Source: Acidimicrobiaceae bacterium (GTDB lineage: Bacteria > Actinomycetota > Acidimicrobiia > Acidimicrobiales > Poriferisodalaceae). From it: a DNA stretch of 64,000 nt. The notes under the pieces were generated by a model that saw only the letters and a list, made by a program, of their open reading frames with translations, did no database searches and was not told where the DNA came from. The translations under genes and the position numbers were made by a program. The stretch spans positions 1 to 64,000 of the forward strand of contig PAHW01000035.1 of NCBI GenBank assembly GCA_002705305.1. Reading direction: 5' to 3'. Each line of letters opens with the position of its first letter. Position 1 is the stretch's first letter. Shown in pieces: positions 46,608-54,811 of the stretch.

Positions 46608-46874
46608 ATGGATCTGGCAGTGGTTATTGAACTCCTCGGAGATTACGACGAGTGGAGAAAAGTTTTTGATGAGGACCTGCCGGCACGGCAGGAGTTTTCT
46701 GAGTCAATGGTTGCCGGTCCTGTTGACGAGGGCAAGGTGGTGATACTTGCCTACGGGGTCGACATAGAGAAAATGGCGGCGTTCATGGGCACCGATGAAT
46801 TTGCCGCACGTACAAGCCGATTTCACGGACCACCGACGATCTACCAGCTGAACGAAATGGTGCCGCCCGCTTGA
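46608..46874 (+). CDS. Small conserved-looking protein, possible dimeric alpha/beta barrel
   Basis: 88 residues. Strand-helix-strand pattern: DLAVVIELLGDYDEWRKVFD, a middle KVVILAYGVDIEKM and a last TIYQLNEM. This resembles ferredoxin-like dimeric alpha/beta-barrel proteins (Dabb/ABM type), but no family is certain. It has an AAGG sequence before ATG 46608 and coding-like third-position bias. It lies among the mutase genes by position only. Confidence 0.55.
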   Translation: MDLAVVIELLGDYDEWRKVFDEDLPARQEFSESMVAGPVDEGKVVILAYGVDIEKMAAFMGTDEFAARTSRFHGPPTIYQLNEMVPPA

Positions 46875-46927
46875 GCATTCAAGATTTTGCTAGCCGATCC
46901 CCGCGGACGGTTTAATCATCTTTCGGG

Positions 46928-47278
46928 TTACGAGGGCAGTTCAGCGGCTGGTTTGTCGACCGGTTGAGTCCACCGTTCCACTGGAATATCGGTTCCAAGC
47001 ACCAGTCGATGGGTGGGACTACTCAGTTCACGATGCAACCAGCCCGCCGGCGCTGTGAGTCGGCATCCAGGTTTCGCTTCGTACACAGTGCCGTCCTCAG
47101 TGGCTAAATTCGCTTCTCCTGAGATCAACCAGATGGCTGCCGCGAATTCATGCCAGTGCAGTTCGTTGTCTTCAGAGGATTCGATATCAATGGCTAGGGC
47201 GTGAAGGCCCATTTTTTCCGCTTCGGCAAGCGCTTCTTCTTCGGTAAGGGGATCGCCTTGCGTAAACGTGAACTCCAT
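46928..47278 (-). CDS. Cupin-domain protein
   Basis: 116 residues. One small cupin barrel: the metal-binding HWHEF (ELHWHEFAAAIWLISGEANL) and the second motif APAGWLHRELSS with a His. The N-terminal helix LTEEEALAEAEKMGLHAL precedes it. Such proteins bind a metal and act as isomerases, dioxygenases or sensors; no substrate is implied. GGAG lies 5 nt before ATG 47278. It is divergent from meaB. Confidence 0.75.
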   Translation of the reverse strand: MEFTFTQGDPLTEEEALAEAEKMGLHALAIDIESSEDNELHWHEFAAAIWLISGEANLATEDGTVYEAKPGCRLTAPAGWLHRELSSPTHRLVLGTDIPVERWTQPVDKPAAELPS

Positions 47279-47438
47279 AGCTGCTCCGGCTCTGTGATGG
47301 TGCTTCAGAGATTCTGCCAGACCGCGCCTCCTTTGTCCTCATATGCCTAAAACTCAACTCTTAGCCCGCCAGAACTCTTGCTTCATTGGATCCGGTCGGA
47401 AACTGGTAAGTCCGCTAAGTCGGTGTTGCACCGGCCTG

Positions 47439-47444
47439 TAACCT
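47439..47444 (+). promoter_or_regulatory. Putative -10 element TAACCT of meaB
   Basis: TAACCT ends 8 nt before GTG 47453, slightly longer than the usual 6-7 nt leaderless spacing in this window. Confidence 0.4.
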
Positions 47445-47452
47445 CAACAGTT

Positions 47453-48439
47453 GTGCCTTCCATCCCCTCAATATTCGACCTAGCCGAAGGTGTCCTCTCG
47501 GCTGACCGCGCCGCACTGGGTCGAGCCATCACTTTGGTGGAAAGCAACCACCCCGACCATCGCTCTCTCGCCCAGGAATTACTATTCGAGCTGTCCTCCA
47601 GTGTGGGCCCAGCACATCGAGTTGGAATCACGGGTGTACCCGGTGTCGGGAAAAGCACTTTCATTGAGACCCTCGGCAAATCATTGACTAGCGCAGGTCA
47701 TCAGGTGGCAGTTCTCGCAGTAGATCCCACGTCATCGGTCAGTGGCGGCTCGATACTTGGAGACAAAACCAGAATGTCGTCTCTAGCGAACGATCCGGCG
47801 GCATTTGTCCGTCCCTCTCCGACAGCGGGGGAACTCGGCGGTGTTAACCGAATGACCAGAGAAACCATCTCGTTGTGTGAGGCAGCCGGGTTCGACGTGG
47901 TGCTGGTCGAGACGGTTGGGGTCGGTCAGAGTGAAACAGTTGTCGCCGACATGGTCGATTTTTTCCTGGTCTTGATGCTTCCTGGTGCCGGCGATGAACT
48001 TCAAGGAATGAAGAAAGGAATTTTGGAACTTGCCGACATGATTGCTGTCAATAAAGCCGACGGCGACAATGCTCAACGGGCCGAAGCCGCGGCGCGCGAA
48101 TACCAAATGGCCCTTCACCTAACCGCCACGGCTTCACCTCTCTGGACGCCCCCAGTAGTCACGTGCGCCGGTTTGACCGGCGAGGGTGTCGACACCCTCT
48201 GGGGTCACATAGAACAGCACCGGCGCCTTCTCAGTGAGGCTGGTGAGTTTCAGCGGCGCCGCGAGGAGCAACGTGTGCGCTGGATGTGGTCAATGCTTGA
48301 TGATCGTCTCTTGGAGACTTTGCGAGCCCATCCCGAGGTAGGCGAACTGTTGCCCGAAATGGAATCCCAGGTTCGTTCCGACACGACTACACCGGTAAAA
48401 GCCGTCGACACGCTTATCGAAGCTTTCCTGCGTCGATAG
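47453..48439 (+). CDS. meaB: Methylmalonyl-CoA mutase-associated GTPase MeaB
   Basis: 328 residues of the G3E (ArgK/MeaB) family. The P-loop is GVPGVGKST, followed by AVDPTSSVSGGSILGDKTRM, AFVRPSPTAGELGGV, the Walker B-like VLVETVGVGQSE and the base-specificity motif AVNKADGDN. It gates cofactor loading and protects mutase from inactivation, using GTP. The C-terminal helix with WMWSMLDDRLLE is the dimerisation arm. The frame is open to 47378, but GTG 47453 precedes the conserved FDLAEGVLSADR. It serves MutAB encoded 1.6 kb upstream. Confidence 0.93.
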   Translation: MPSIPSIFDLAEGVLSADRAALGRAITLVESNHPDHRSLAQELLFELSSSVGPAHRVGITGVPGVGKSTFIETLGKSLTSAGHQVAVLAVDPTSSVSGGSILGDKTRMSSLANDPAAFVRPSPTAGELGGVNRMTRETISLCEAAGFDVVLVETVGVGQSETVVADMVDFFLVLMLPGAGDELQGMKKGILELADMIAVNKADGDNAQRAEAAAREYQMALHLTATASPLWTPPVVTCAGLTGEGVDTLWGHIEQHRRLLSEAGEFQRRREEQRVRWMWSMLDDRLLETLRAHPEVGELLPEMESQVRSDTTTPVKAVDTLIEAFLRR

Positions 48440-48547
48440 GGCTATTCCCGCGGTTAGTCGATCATTGACGGCGAAAAGGATGGCACCAGCAAGTCCATGG
48501 TGGACGAAAACGAGGTGGAACAGTTAGCCCAAGTCGTTGGGCCCGAC

Positions 48548-49639
48548 TCAGAAGTCTTCGTCGAACGCAACGTCGCCTTCCACACCGACCTGGTAAGCCA
48601 CCACAGTCCGTTCAAAGAAATTAGTGAGCTCCTGGACGTCTTGTAGCTCCATGAAATCAAACGGGTTCTTAGCTCCATAACGTTTAGAAAGCCCTAGCTG
48701 CAACAACCTTTGGTCCGCAACGAACTCCAGATACGTCCGCGTATCTGCCGTCGACATCCCTGCTACGCCTCCAGATAAGACGTCTGCAGCAAATTGACTT
48801 TCCACTTCAATGGCTTCCTCGAGCATCTCGACGATGCGTGCCGACAAATCGTCATCAAATAAGTCAGGCTCCTCGTTTCGAATAGTGTTCACGACTTCGA
48901 ATGCGAAGTTCATATGACAAGACTCGTCGCGGAACACCCAGTTGGTGCCGGCGGCAAGTCCGTTAAGGAGACCTTTGCTTCGAAGAAAGTAGACATAGGC
49001 AAATGCAGCGAAGAAAAAAAGTCCTTCGATGCAAGCGGCGAAGCAAACCAGGTTCAAAAGAAATTGTTGGCGATTTTCGCGGGTGCGTAATTCGCCGACG
49101 TCCTCGATGCTGCTCATCCACTTAAAACAGAACTCAGCCTTTTGGCGAATAGATGGAATGTTCTCGATAGCCGCAAACGCTTCGGCCCTTTCGTCTGCGT
49201 CAGGTATGTAGTTGTCCAAGAGGGTGAGATAAAACTGAACATGAAGGGCCTCTTCGTACAACTGTCGACTCAAGTACATACGAGCTTCAGGGCTGTTGAT
49301 GTGTTGGTACAAATTCAACACGAGGTTGTTGGCAACTATCGAGTCCCCGGTCGCGAAGAAGGCCACTAGTCGGTTTATCAAGTGGCGTTCGGCGGGTAGT
49401 AACTTCCGGTCGAGATCTACAACGTCGTCAGAGAAATCTATTTCTTCAACTGTCCAGGTATTTTTTATGGCATCGCGGTACATGTCATAAAAAACCGGGT
49501 ACCGCATCGGACGCAATGTCAGGTTGAATCCTGGGTCGAGGATGTTACCTAGAGATCCGATCTCTTGATCGCTAGCAGGTGCCAACCCTTCGTTGTCGTC
49601 GGGGTTGGCGTAAGTGTCGTCTGGTTCGGTGAGTGCCAT
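48548..49639 (-). CDS. nrdB: Ribonucleotide reductase class I, beta (radical) subunit
   Basis: 363 residues. Diiron ligands include D99 (ATGDSIV), E130 and H133 (YEEALHVQFY) and the later RDESCHMNF Glu/His. Y137, four residues after H133, matches the radical tyrosine Y122 of E. coli NrdB, so a class Ia-type tyrosyl radical is likely. It supplies the radical for deoxyribonucleotide synthesis with NrdA. It follows nrdA by 50 nt on the same strand. Confidence 0.94.
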   Translation of the reverse strand: MALTEPDDTYANPDDNEGLAPASDQEIGSLGNILDPGFNLTLRPMRYPVFYDMYRDAIKNTWTVEEIDFSDDVVDLDRKLLPAERHLINRLVAFFATGDSIVANNLVLNLYQHINSPEARMYLSRQLYEEALHVQFYLTLLDNYIPDADERAEAFAAIENIPSIRQKAEFCFKWMSSIEDVGELRTRENRQQFLLNLVCFAACIEGLFFFAAFAYVYFLRSKGLLNGLAAGTNWVFRDESCHMNFAFEVVNTIRNEEPDLFDDDLSARIVEMLEEAIEVESQFAADVLSGGVAGMSTADTRTYLEFVADQRLLQLGLSKRYGAKNPFDFMELQDVQELTNFFERTVVAYQVGVEGDVAFDEDF

Positions 49640-49689
49640 TCTTGCGTTGTTTCTTGACGGTGGATCAGGACAGGGAAGCGAAGCGGACG

Positions 49690-52119
49690 TTAATCACAGG
49701 CTTCGCAAGTTTCAGGGTTTTCCAGAGAACATGCGATGGCTTCATCGTCGGTGAAGGTGCGAGCGTCACCTGATTCCCCATCTGGCGGTAATGCCGTTGG
49801 GTCATCGTCGACTCCAGTAGTGGTTTGATTAATTCGGGTAGCTGGCCTCGAACGCAAGTAGTAGGTGGTCTTGAGGCCGCTTTTCCAAGCATGCATATAC
49901 ATCGAAGACAATTTGCCGATACTTGGGCTTTCCATGAAAAGATTCAAGGATTGACTTTGATCGATATATGCGCCCCTGTTTGCGGCCAAGTCGATCAATG
50001 ATCGTTGCGGTAACTCCCAAGCTGTTCGGTAAATCTCGCGCAAATCGTCAGGGATCTCTTCGATGCCTTGGATTGAGCCCTCCGCTCTTTTGATCCGTTG
50101 AGACATCTCGTCGCCCCAGAGACCACGCTGCTGAAGTTCGTCCACGAGATAACGGTTGATTTGCAAGAACTCACCGGAAAGTGTCTCTCTCTTAAAGAGA
50201 TTCGATACCTGAGGTTCGATGCATTCGTAGCAGCCAGCAATGGAGGCAATCGTCGCTGTCGGCGCGATCGCGATCATCAACGAGTTACGAAGTCCATGCT
50301 GACTTATGCGGTCCTTCAGAGCCTCCCATCGCGCGGTGTCACTTGGGTCGACGCCCCACAGATCAAACTGGAGGTCTCCCCGCGCTGCTCTCGTCTCAGA
50401 GAAGCCCTCATGGGGGCCATTTTCCGCAGCGAGATCGCAACTAGCTGAGAGAGCCCAGTAGTAGATCTCCTCACTTATGCGGGTGGACAGTTCACAAGCT
50501 TCTGGGCTGTCAAACGCCAAGCCGATTTGAAAGAACACATCTTGAAGACCCATAAGGCCCAGACCAACCGGGCGCCACTTGTTGTTCGAGGAGCCCGCTT
50601 CATCGGTTGGATAGAAGTTGATGTCAATTACTCGATCCAAGAAGGGCACTGCCGTTCGCACGACCTCCCCTAGGCGATCAAAATCGAAAGCTCCGTCTCG
50701 CACCAAACGTCCCAAGTTCACCGAACCGAGATTGCAGACGGCGGTCTCCGCTTGATTAGTGACTTCAAGAATTTCGGTACAAAGGTTCGAGAGATGCACC
50801 ACGTTGCCAGGTTCACCGGTTTGGTTGCATTTGAGATTCGACGCGTCTTTGAACGTGACCCACCCGTTTCCGGTTTGAGCCAAAGTTCTCATCATGCGGC
50901 TGTATAGCTGTCGCGCCGGCACTTGGCGCTCGTATAGTCCGGCCTGTTCCGCCGCAAGATACGCCTGTCGAAACTCGTCTCCATACACGTCTGTTAAGTG
51001 CGGCACGACCTTTGGGTCGAAAAGAGACCACTGCCAGTCATTCTCCACCCGCTCCATGAACAGGTCCGGGATCCAGTTCGCAAGGTTCAAGTTGTGAGCT
51101 CTACGAGCGGTATCACCTGTGTTGTCTCGGAGTTCAAGGAAGTCGTCTAAGTCGGCATGCCACGTTTCCAAATAAACACAGGCCGCGCCTTTCCGTCTTC
51201 CGCCTTGGTTCACGGCTGCGACCGACGAATCTAGAGTTTTTAACCACGGAACTATGCCGTTAGAAAGCCCGTTAGTACCACCAATTAGCGAGCCCTTAGA
51301 TCGAACTCTGTGCCAAGCCACGCCAATCCCACCAGCGAACTTAGAAAGCTTGGCGATATCGGTATAGCGCTTGTAGATACCTTCCAAGGAGTCCTCGGGG
51401 CTGTCGAGTAAATAACACGACGACATCTGAGGGTGGGCTGTACCGGAGTTAAACAAAGTTGGGCTTGAGGTCAGGTATTCGAGGCTCGACATCAACTCAT
51501 AAAGGGTGATGGCCTCGTCAGGTGTACGTGAGAGGCCGCAAGCAACGCGAAGCAGGAAATATTGAGGCGTTTCGATAACGGTTCGTTCAGTTGGATGACG
51601 AAGGAGGTAACGGTCATAGACGGTACGTAACCCGAAGAACTCGAAGAGATTATTTCGATCGTCCAACACCGCGTTATTCAGTTTGCGTGCATGAAACTGG
51701 ACAAATTCGAGCACTCCTTCGTTGATCAACCCGCACTCGGCTCCTAACTCGATCGATTGACTAAACGAATAGACGTTTTGGTTTTGGACTTCTTTGTCGA
51801 TAAAGGTCCCGAGCAGTCTGGCGGCAAGACGCGAGTAATTCGGTTCCTCGATAATCAACGCCGCCGCTGTCCGAATCGACAACTCATCGAGCTCGGTGGT
51901 GGTGGCGCCATCGTGTAAGCCGGAAATCGTTCTCGTGGCGATGCGCATTGGATCAACCCCCGGTAACTCGGTTGCGCACCGTTCGACTGCCCTAACGATC
52001 TTGTTGACATCGACCGACTGCATGCTGCCGTCACGTTTTTGGACCTGCATGCCTGTAGCGGAGGTACCGTCGGCTGCGTCACTAGTTGTTGCAGTCGCCG
52101 CTTGATCCGTGATCGCCAC
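49690..52119 (-). CDS. nrdA: Ribonucleotide reductase class I, alpha (catalytic) subunit
   Basis: 809 residues from GTG 52119. An ATP-cone (VQKRDGSMQSVDVNKIVRAV) gives allosteric control. Catalytic residues appear in MSSCYLLDSPEDS and HLSNLCTEILEVT, and the C-terminal redox pair in ETCEACD. An open frame extends 35 codons further up, but it is low in complexity and crosses strong hairpins, so it is taken as leader. Transcription is from TTGACA/TGTAAT near 52300 through a palindromic operator. It reduces ribonucleoside diphosphates. Confidence 0.94.
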   Translation of the reverse strand: MAITDQAATATTSDAADGTSATGMQVQKRDGSMQSVDVNKIVRAVERCATELPGVDPMRIATRTISGLHDGATTTELDELSIRTAAALIIEEPNYSRLAARLLGTFIDKEVQNQNVYSFSQSIELGAECGLINEGVLEFVQFHARKLNNAVLDDRNNLFEFFGLRTVYDRYLLRHPTERTVIETPQYFLLRVACGLSRTPDEAITLYELMSSLEYLTSSPTLFNSGTAHPQMSSCYLLDSPEDSLEGIYKRYTDIAKLSKFAGGIGVAWHRVRSKGSLIGGTNGLSNGIVPWLKTLDSSVAAVNQGGRRKGAACVYLETWHADLDDFLELRDNTGDTARRAHNLNLANWIPDLFMERVENDWQWSLFDPKVVPHLTDVYGDEFRQAYLAAEQAGLYERQVPARQLYSRMMRTLAQTGNGWVTFKDASNLKCNQTGEPGNVVHLSNLCTEILEVTNQAETAVCNLGSVNLGRLVRDGAFDFDRLGEVVRTAVPFLDRVIDINFYPTDEAGSSNNKWRPVGLGLMGLQDVFFQIGLAFDSPEACELSTRISEEIYYWALSASCDLAAENGPHEGFSETRAARGDLQFDLWGVDPSDTARWEALKDRISQHGLRNSLMIAIAPTATIASIAGCYECIEPQVSNLFKRETLSGEFLQINRYLVDELQQRGLWGDEMSQRIKRAEGSIQGIEEIPDDLREIYRTAWELPQRSLIDLAANRGAYIDQSQSLNLFMESPSIGKLSSMYMHAWKSGLKTTYYLRSRPATRINQTTTGVDDDPTALPPDGESGDARTFTDDEAIACSLENPETCEACD

Positions 52120-52271
52120 TATCGCCCCTTCTTTGGTCACCCATCCCCCAGCGACCGTCCCCCGCACCAGGAACCAAAGCCTCTTCCCCGAGTCACCAGG
52201 CTCACATGAGAGCCTGCACTTCATCGGGTTGGAAAATTCAGTCCGCCGGTATTAGTCGTTTAAGTTCCGGA
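52120..52271 (-). promoter_or_regulatory. Structured, G-rich 5' leader of nrdA (candidate regulatory RNA)
   Basis: About 150 nt lie between the predicted transcription start and GTG 52119. A perfect 7-bp hairpin CAGGCTC/GAGCCTG (52197-52216) and a stem GGTCGC/GTGACC (52135-52156) are visible, with several runs of three to five G between them on the transcribed strand. It does not match cobalamin, glycine or other riboswitches I recognise. Confidence 0.4.
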
Positions 52272-52272
52272 C

Positions 52273-52298
52273 TTGTGATTACACCTGTGTAGTTACAA
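52273..52298. promoter_or_regulatory. 26-bp inverted repeat, candidate nrdA operator
   Basis: The core TACACCTGTGTA (52280-52291) is a perfect palindrome. The outer TTGT and ACAA arms and an inner A/T pair extend the symmetry to 26 bp with two mismatched pairs. It covers the -10 and spacer of the nrdA promoter. NrdR is the usual regulator of nrd genes, but its box is AT-rich and 16 bp, so the fit is loose. Confidence 0.55.
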
Positions 52299-52307
52299 CC
52301 TTGTCAA
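52278..52307 (-). promoter_or_regulatory. Promoter of nrdAB
   Basis: On the minus strand TTGACA (52302-52307) is followed after 18 bp by TGTAAT (52278-52283), one mismatch from the sigma-70 consensus -10. It is the strongest classical promoter seen in the window. Confidence 0.65.
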
Positions 52308-52471
52308 GCATCTGTACCTGTCTCTTTGCTCGCGCGCAAGCACAAATCAGCCTTCATTTTTGATCAAGTATCCGGAATCCCCCTTAACGTCACCACCCTG
52401 CGTGGCAGCCGGTAATCTGCCCGACACACGAGTCAGGAGCTCTCTCGGGCCAGCTAGCGTTCAGGACAGAG

Positions 52472-53683
52472 GTGGAAACAGTGGATCAAATCGTAGTTGT
52501 GGGTGCTTCTCTCGGGGGGATAAGAACTTGCCAGAATCTCCGCCGAGAAGGTTTCGAGGGTACTTTGACCCTTATTGGTTCCGAAAAGCACCTGCCCTAC
52601 GACAGGCCACCCTTGTCTAAGACAATGCTCAGCACGGACCAAGATCCCGGCGAGTTGCAGTTGTTGCCGGAAGACACTTTTAACGATCTCGATCTGAACC
52701 TGTTGTTGGGCGAGCCGGCAACCAGCCTCGACACCGACGGCCGGGTGGTCACGGTGGGTGGCGACCAAATTCGTTATGACGGCCTCATAATTTCGACGGG
52801 CGCCGCGGCAAGAAAACTTCCAAAAACTGACGGGATCGCGGGAGTTCATGTGCTTCGTTCACTCGACGACGCCTTAGCGATCCGGGAGCGACTACTGCCT
52901 GGTGCGTCTGTCGTGATCGTCGGAGCGGGCTTCGTAGGGTCCGAAGTCGCCGCTGCTGCTGCTGGTCGCGCTTGTGAAGTCACCATTGTCGAGGCCGCCA
53001 AGGCACCACTAATCAGAGGGCTCGGTCCCGCTATGGGCCAAGCTTGCGGCGACCTACACCGAGAACACGCTGTCGGTTTGCGACTAGGCGTGGGGATCGC
53101 GTCCGTACTCGGTAGCGATGAAGTTGAGGGGGTCCAGTTGACTGACGGGAGTCAGCTTTTTGCTGACTTGGTCGTTGTTGGGATTGGCGCCCATCCGAAT
53201 ACGGAGTGGTTAAAGGGCTCCGGCCTACAACTCGACGACGGCATTGTGTGCAACGGAACCATGAATGCAGGGGTTCCCGGGGTCTACGCCATCGGTGACG
53301 TCGCCAGAGCACCAAATGCTTGGCTTGGACCCTCGCCGGTACGGATGGAACATTGGACTGCAGTCACCGAACAAGCGATGCTCGTTGCTCGGAACCTGTT
53401 ACACCCCCAAGACAGTCGCGTATATGACTCTGTGCCATTCGTCTGGTCTGACCAATACAACGACAGAATTCAAGTCGCAGGCGACACCAGCGGAGCTGAA
53501 CATGTGGAGGTTTTGGTGGGCTCAGTTGATGAGCAAGCTTTTGTAACCGGCTATCGCCGCGATGACGCACTAGCAGGAGTCATGGCTCTGAACAGCATGA
53601 GACCCTTTGTCCAATATCGACGACTTCTGATGGGTCACCCCAGTTGGGAAGACGCTCTTTCGCTGGCGGCAGAACTCTCGTGA
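52472..53683 (+). CDS. FAD-dependent NAD(P)H oxidoreductase, ferredoxin reductase-like
   Basis: 403 residues. FAD site VVVGASLGGIRTCQNLRREG, the LPYDRPPLSK segment of BphA4/ThcD-type ferredoxin reductases, the NAD site VVIVGAGFVGSEVAAAAAG, and GVYAIGDVARAPN. The C-terminal reductase domain carries VPFVWSDQYNDRIQVAGD. It passes electrons from NADH to a ferredoxin, commonly for a cytochrome P450 or dioxygenase; no such partner is in the window. GTG 52472 is taken; a GTG three codons later is possible. It is divergent from nrdA. Confidence 0.88.
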   Translation: METVDQIVVVGASLGGIRTCQNLRREGFEGTLTLIGSEKHLPYDRPPLSKTMLSTDQDPGELQLLPEDTFNDLDLNLLLGEPATSLDTDGRVVTVGGDQIRYDGLIISTGAAARKLPKTDGIAGVHVLRSLDDALAIRERLLPGASVVIVGAGFVGSEVAAAAAGRACEVTIVEAAKAPLIRGLGPAMGQACGDLHREHAVGLRLGVGIASVLGSDEVEGVQLTDGSQLFADLVVVGIGAHPNTEWLKGSGLQLDDGIVCNGTMNAGVPGVYAIGDVARAPNAWLGPSPVRMEHWTAVTEQAMLVARNLLHPQDSRVYDSVPFVWSDQYNDRIQVAGDTSGAEHVEVLVGSVDEQAFVTGYRRDDALAGVMALNSMRPFVQYRRLLMGHPSWEDALSLAAELS

Positions 53684-53753
53684 TCACCTGGCCTTCACCC
53701 ACCAAATTTATGTTTCGAAGAATTGTCTCGATCTGCGATTGGGGACACCCGTC

Positions 53754-54335
53754 GTGAATACCGGTGACCGAGAAATAACATCGGTAGCCGTCTTCTGCGC
53801 TTCCTCTTTTGGTAACCAACCCAACTTCGCTGACCTAGCAACGGACCTTGGTAAATGTCTCGCTTTGGCAGGCATAACAGTCGTCTTCGGCGGTAGCGAC
53901 GTCGGACTAATGGGAGCTGTCGCCAACGGAGCAATCTCGGAGAATGGTTACGTCGTAGGAATCTACCCGGAGAAGACCTTCTCCCATGATGTGCGCCATG
54001 GCGGCAAAGTCGATTTACGTATCGTCTCATCGATGCACGAACGAAAAGCGTTGATGTACGAATTAAGCGACGCTGTTATCGCCCTTCCCGGAGGGTACGG
54101 GACTCTTGATGAAGTGGCCGAAGTGTTGGCGTGGACGCAACTTGGTCTTCATCATCTTCCAGTCGTTTTGTTAGACACAGGAAAGTTCTGGGACAAATTC
54201 CTTGAGTTCCTCGACCATGGAATATCTGTTGGCGTACTGAGCGAGGACAGCCGCCGTTTGCTAAGCAGAGCATCCGATCCGGAATCGGCCCTACAACAGT
54301 TACGTAACCTCTCCTCAAGAGCCCTCGAAGAATAA
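53754..54335 (+). CDS. LOG-family protein (TIGR00730, cytokinin riboside 5'-monophosphate phosphoribohydrolase type)
   Basis: 193 residues. SVAVFCASSFGNQPNF, VVFGGSDVGLMGAVANGA, SMHERKALMYELSDA and the catalytic LPGGYGTLDEVAEVL (PGGxGTxxE) form the LOG pattern. The family cleaves the ribosyl bond of AMP or cytokinin nucleotides. GTG 53754 has GGGGA 8 nt upstream; a TTG at 53739 is also in frame. It follows the flavoprotein gene on the same strand. Confidence 0.9.
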   Translation: MNTGDREITSVAVFCASSFGNQPNFADLATDLGKCLALAGITVVFGGSDVGLMGAVANGAISENGYVVGIYPEKTFSHDVRHGGKVDLRIVSSMHERKALMYELSDAVIALPGGYGTLDEVAEVLAWTQLGLHHLPVVLLDTGKFWDKFLEFLDHGISVGVLSEDSRRLLSRASDPESALQQLRNLSSRALEE

Positions 54336-54420
54336 TTTAAACATCGGTGTCGACATGTCGGGCTATCAACAACGACGTAGTCGCAATCCGCTGCTTACAG
54401 GCCTGTTTCGATTTTCTCGT

Positions 54421-54494
54421 CGGGCTGAGAGGATTTGAACCTCCGACCCCTGGTCCCCCAGACCAGTGCGCTAACCAAACTGCGCCACAGCCCG
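54421..54494 (-). tRNA. tRNA-Pro (anticodon GGG)
   Basis: On the minus strand a 74-nt cloverleaf reads CGGGCTG at the 5' end and CAGCCCG at the 3' end (7-bp acceptor). The anticodon stem CTGGT/ACCAG encloses CTGGGGG, placing GGG at positions 34-36, and the T arm has GGTTCGAATCC. No CCA is encoded. A TATCGT element about 12 nt upstream may be its -10. Confidence 0.95.
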
Positions 54495-54546
54495 CAGCCA
54501 CGCCACGATATCTGGGATACCGCCCCGATCCGCACGTTGAACTTGC

Positions 54547-54756
54547 TCAAGTGATTTGTTGCAACACCCAAACAATTCCCTCTAGTGCCCGCCACCCGAG
54601 GTATAGGACAGCGCCCGTGACTACCACCCAGAAATGCCAGGGAACGGACCCTCCGCTAGGTGGATCGCCCAGCCATTGTCCGCAGGCGGGACAGCCGCCT
54701 TGATCATCGACGAGGCCAATATCAAACTCGCGATTGCATCGATCGCACCAAGTCAC
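54547..54756 (-). CDS. Small zinc-ribbon membrane protein, function unknown
   Basis: 69 residues. An N-terminal zinc ribbon with CDRC and CPAC pairs (MTWCDRCNREF, GGCPACGQW) is followed by one membrane helix (WHFWVVVTGAVLYLGWRALE). The N-terminus is probably cytoplasmic. It lies between der and tRNA-Pro on the same strand. The clear bipartite architecture makes it a likely real gene despite its length. Confidence 0.6.
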   Translation of the reverse strand: MTWCDRCNREFDIGLVDDQGGCPACGQWLGDPPSGGSVPWHFWVVVTGAVLYLGWRALEGIVWVLQQIT

Positions 54757-54811
54757 GATTCGAGTACCGGTTGGGTCTCAAGCTGCTGAGTAAAACAGTG
54801 CATCGAGTTCC

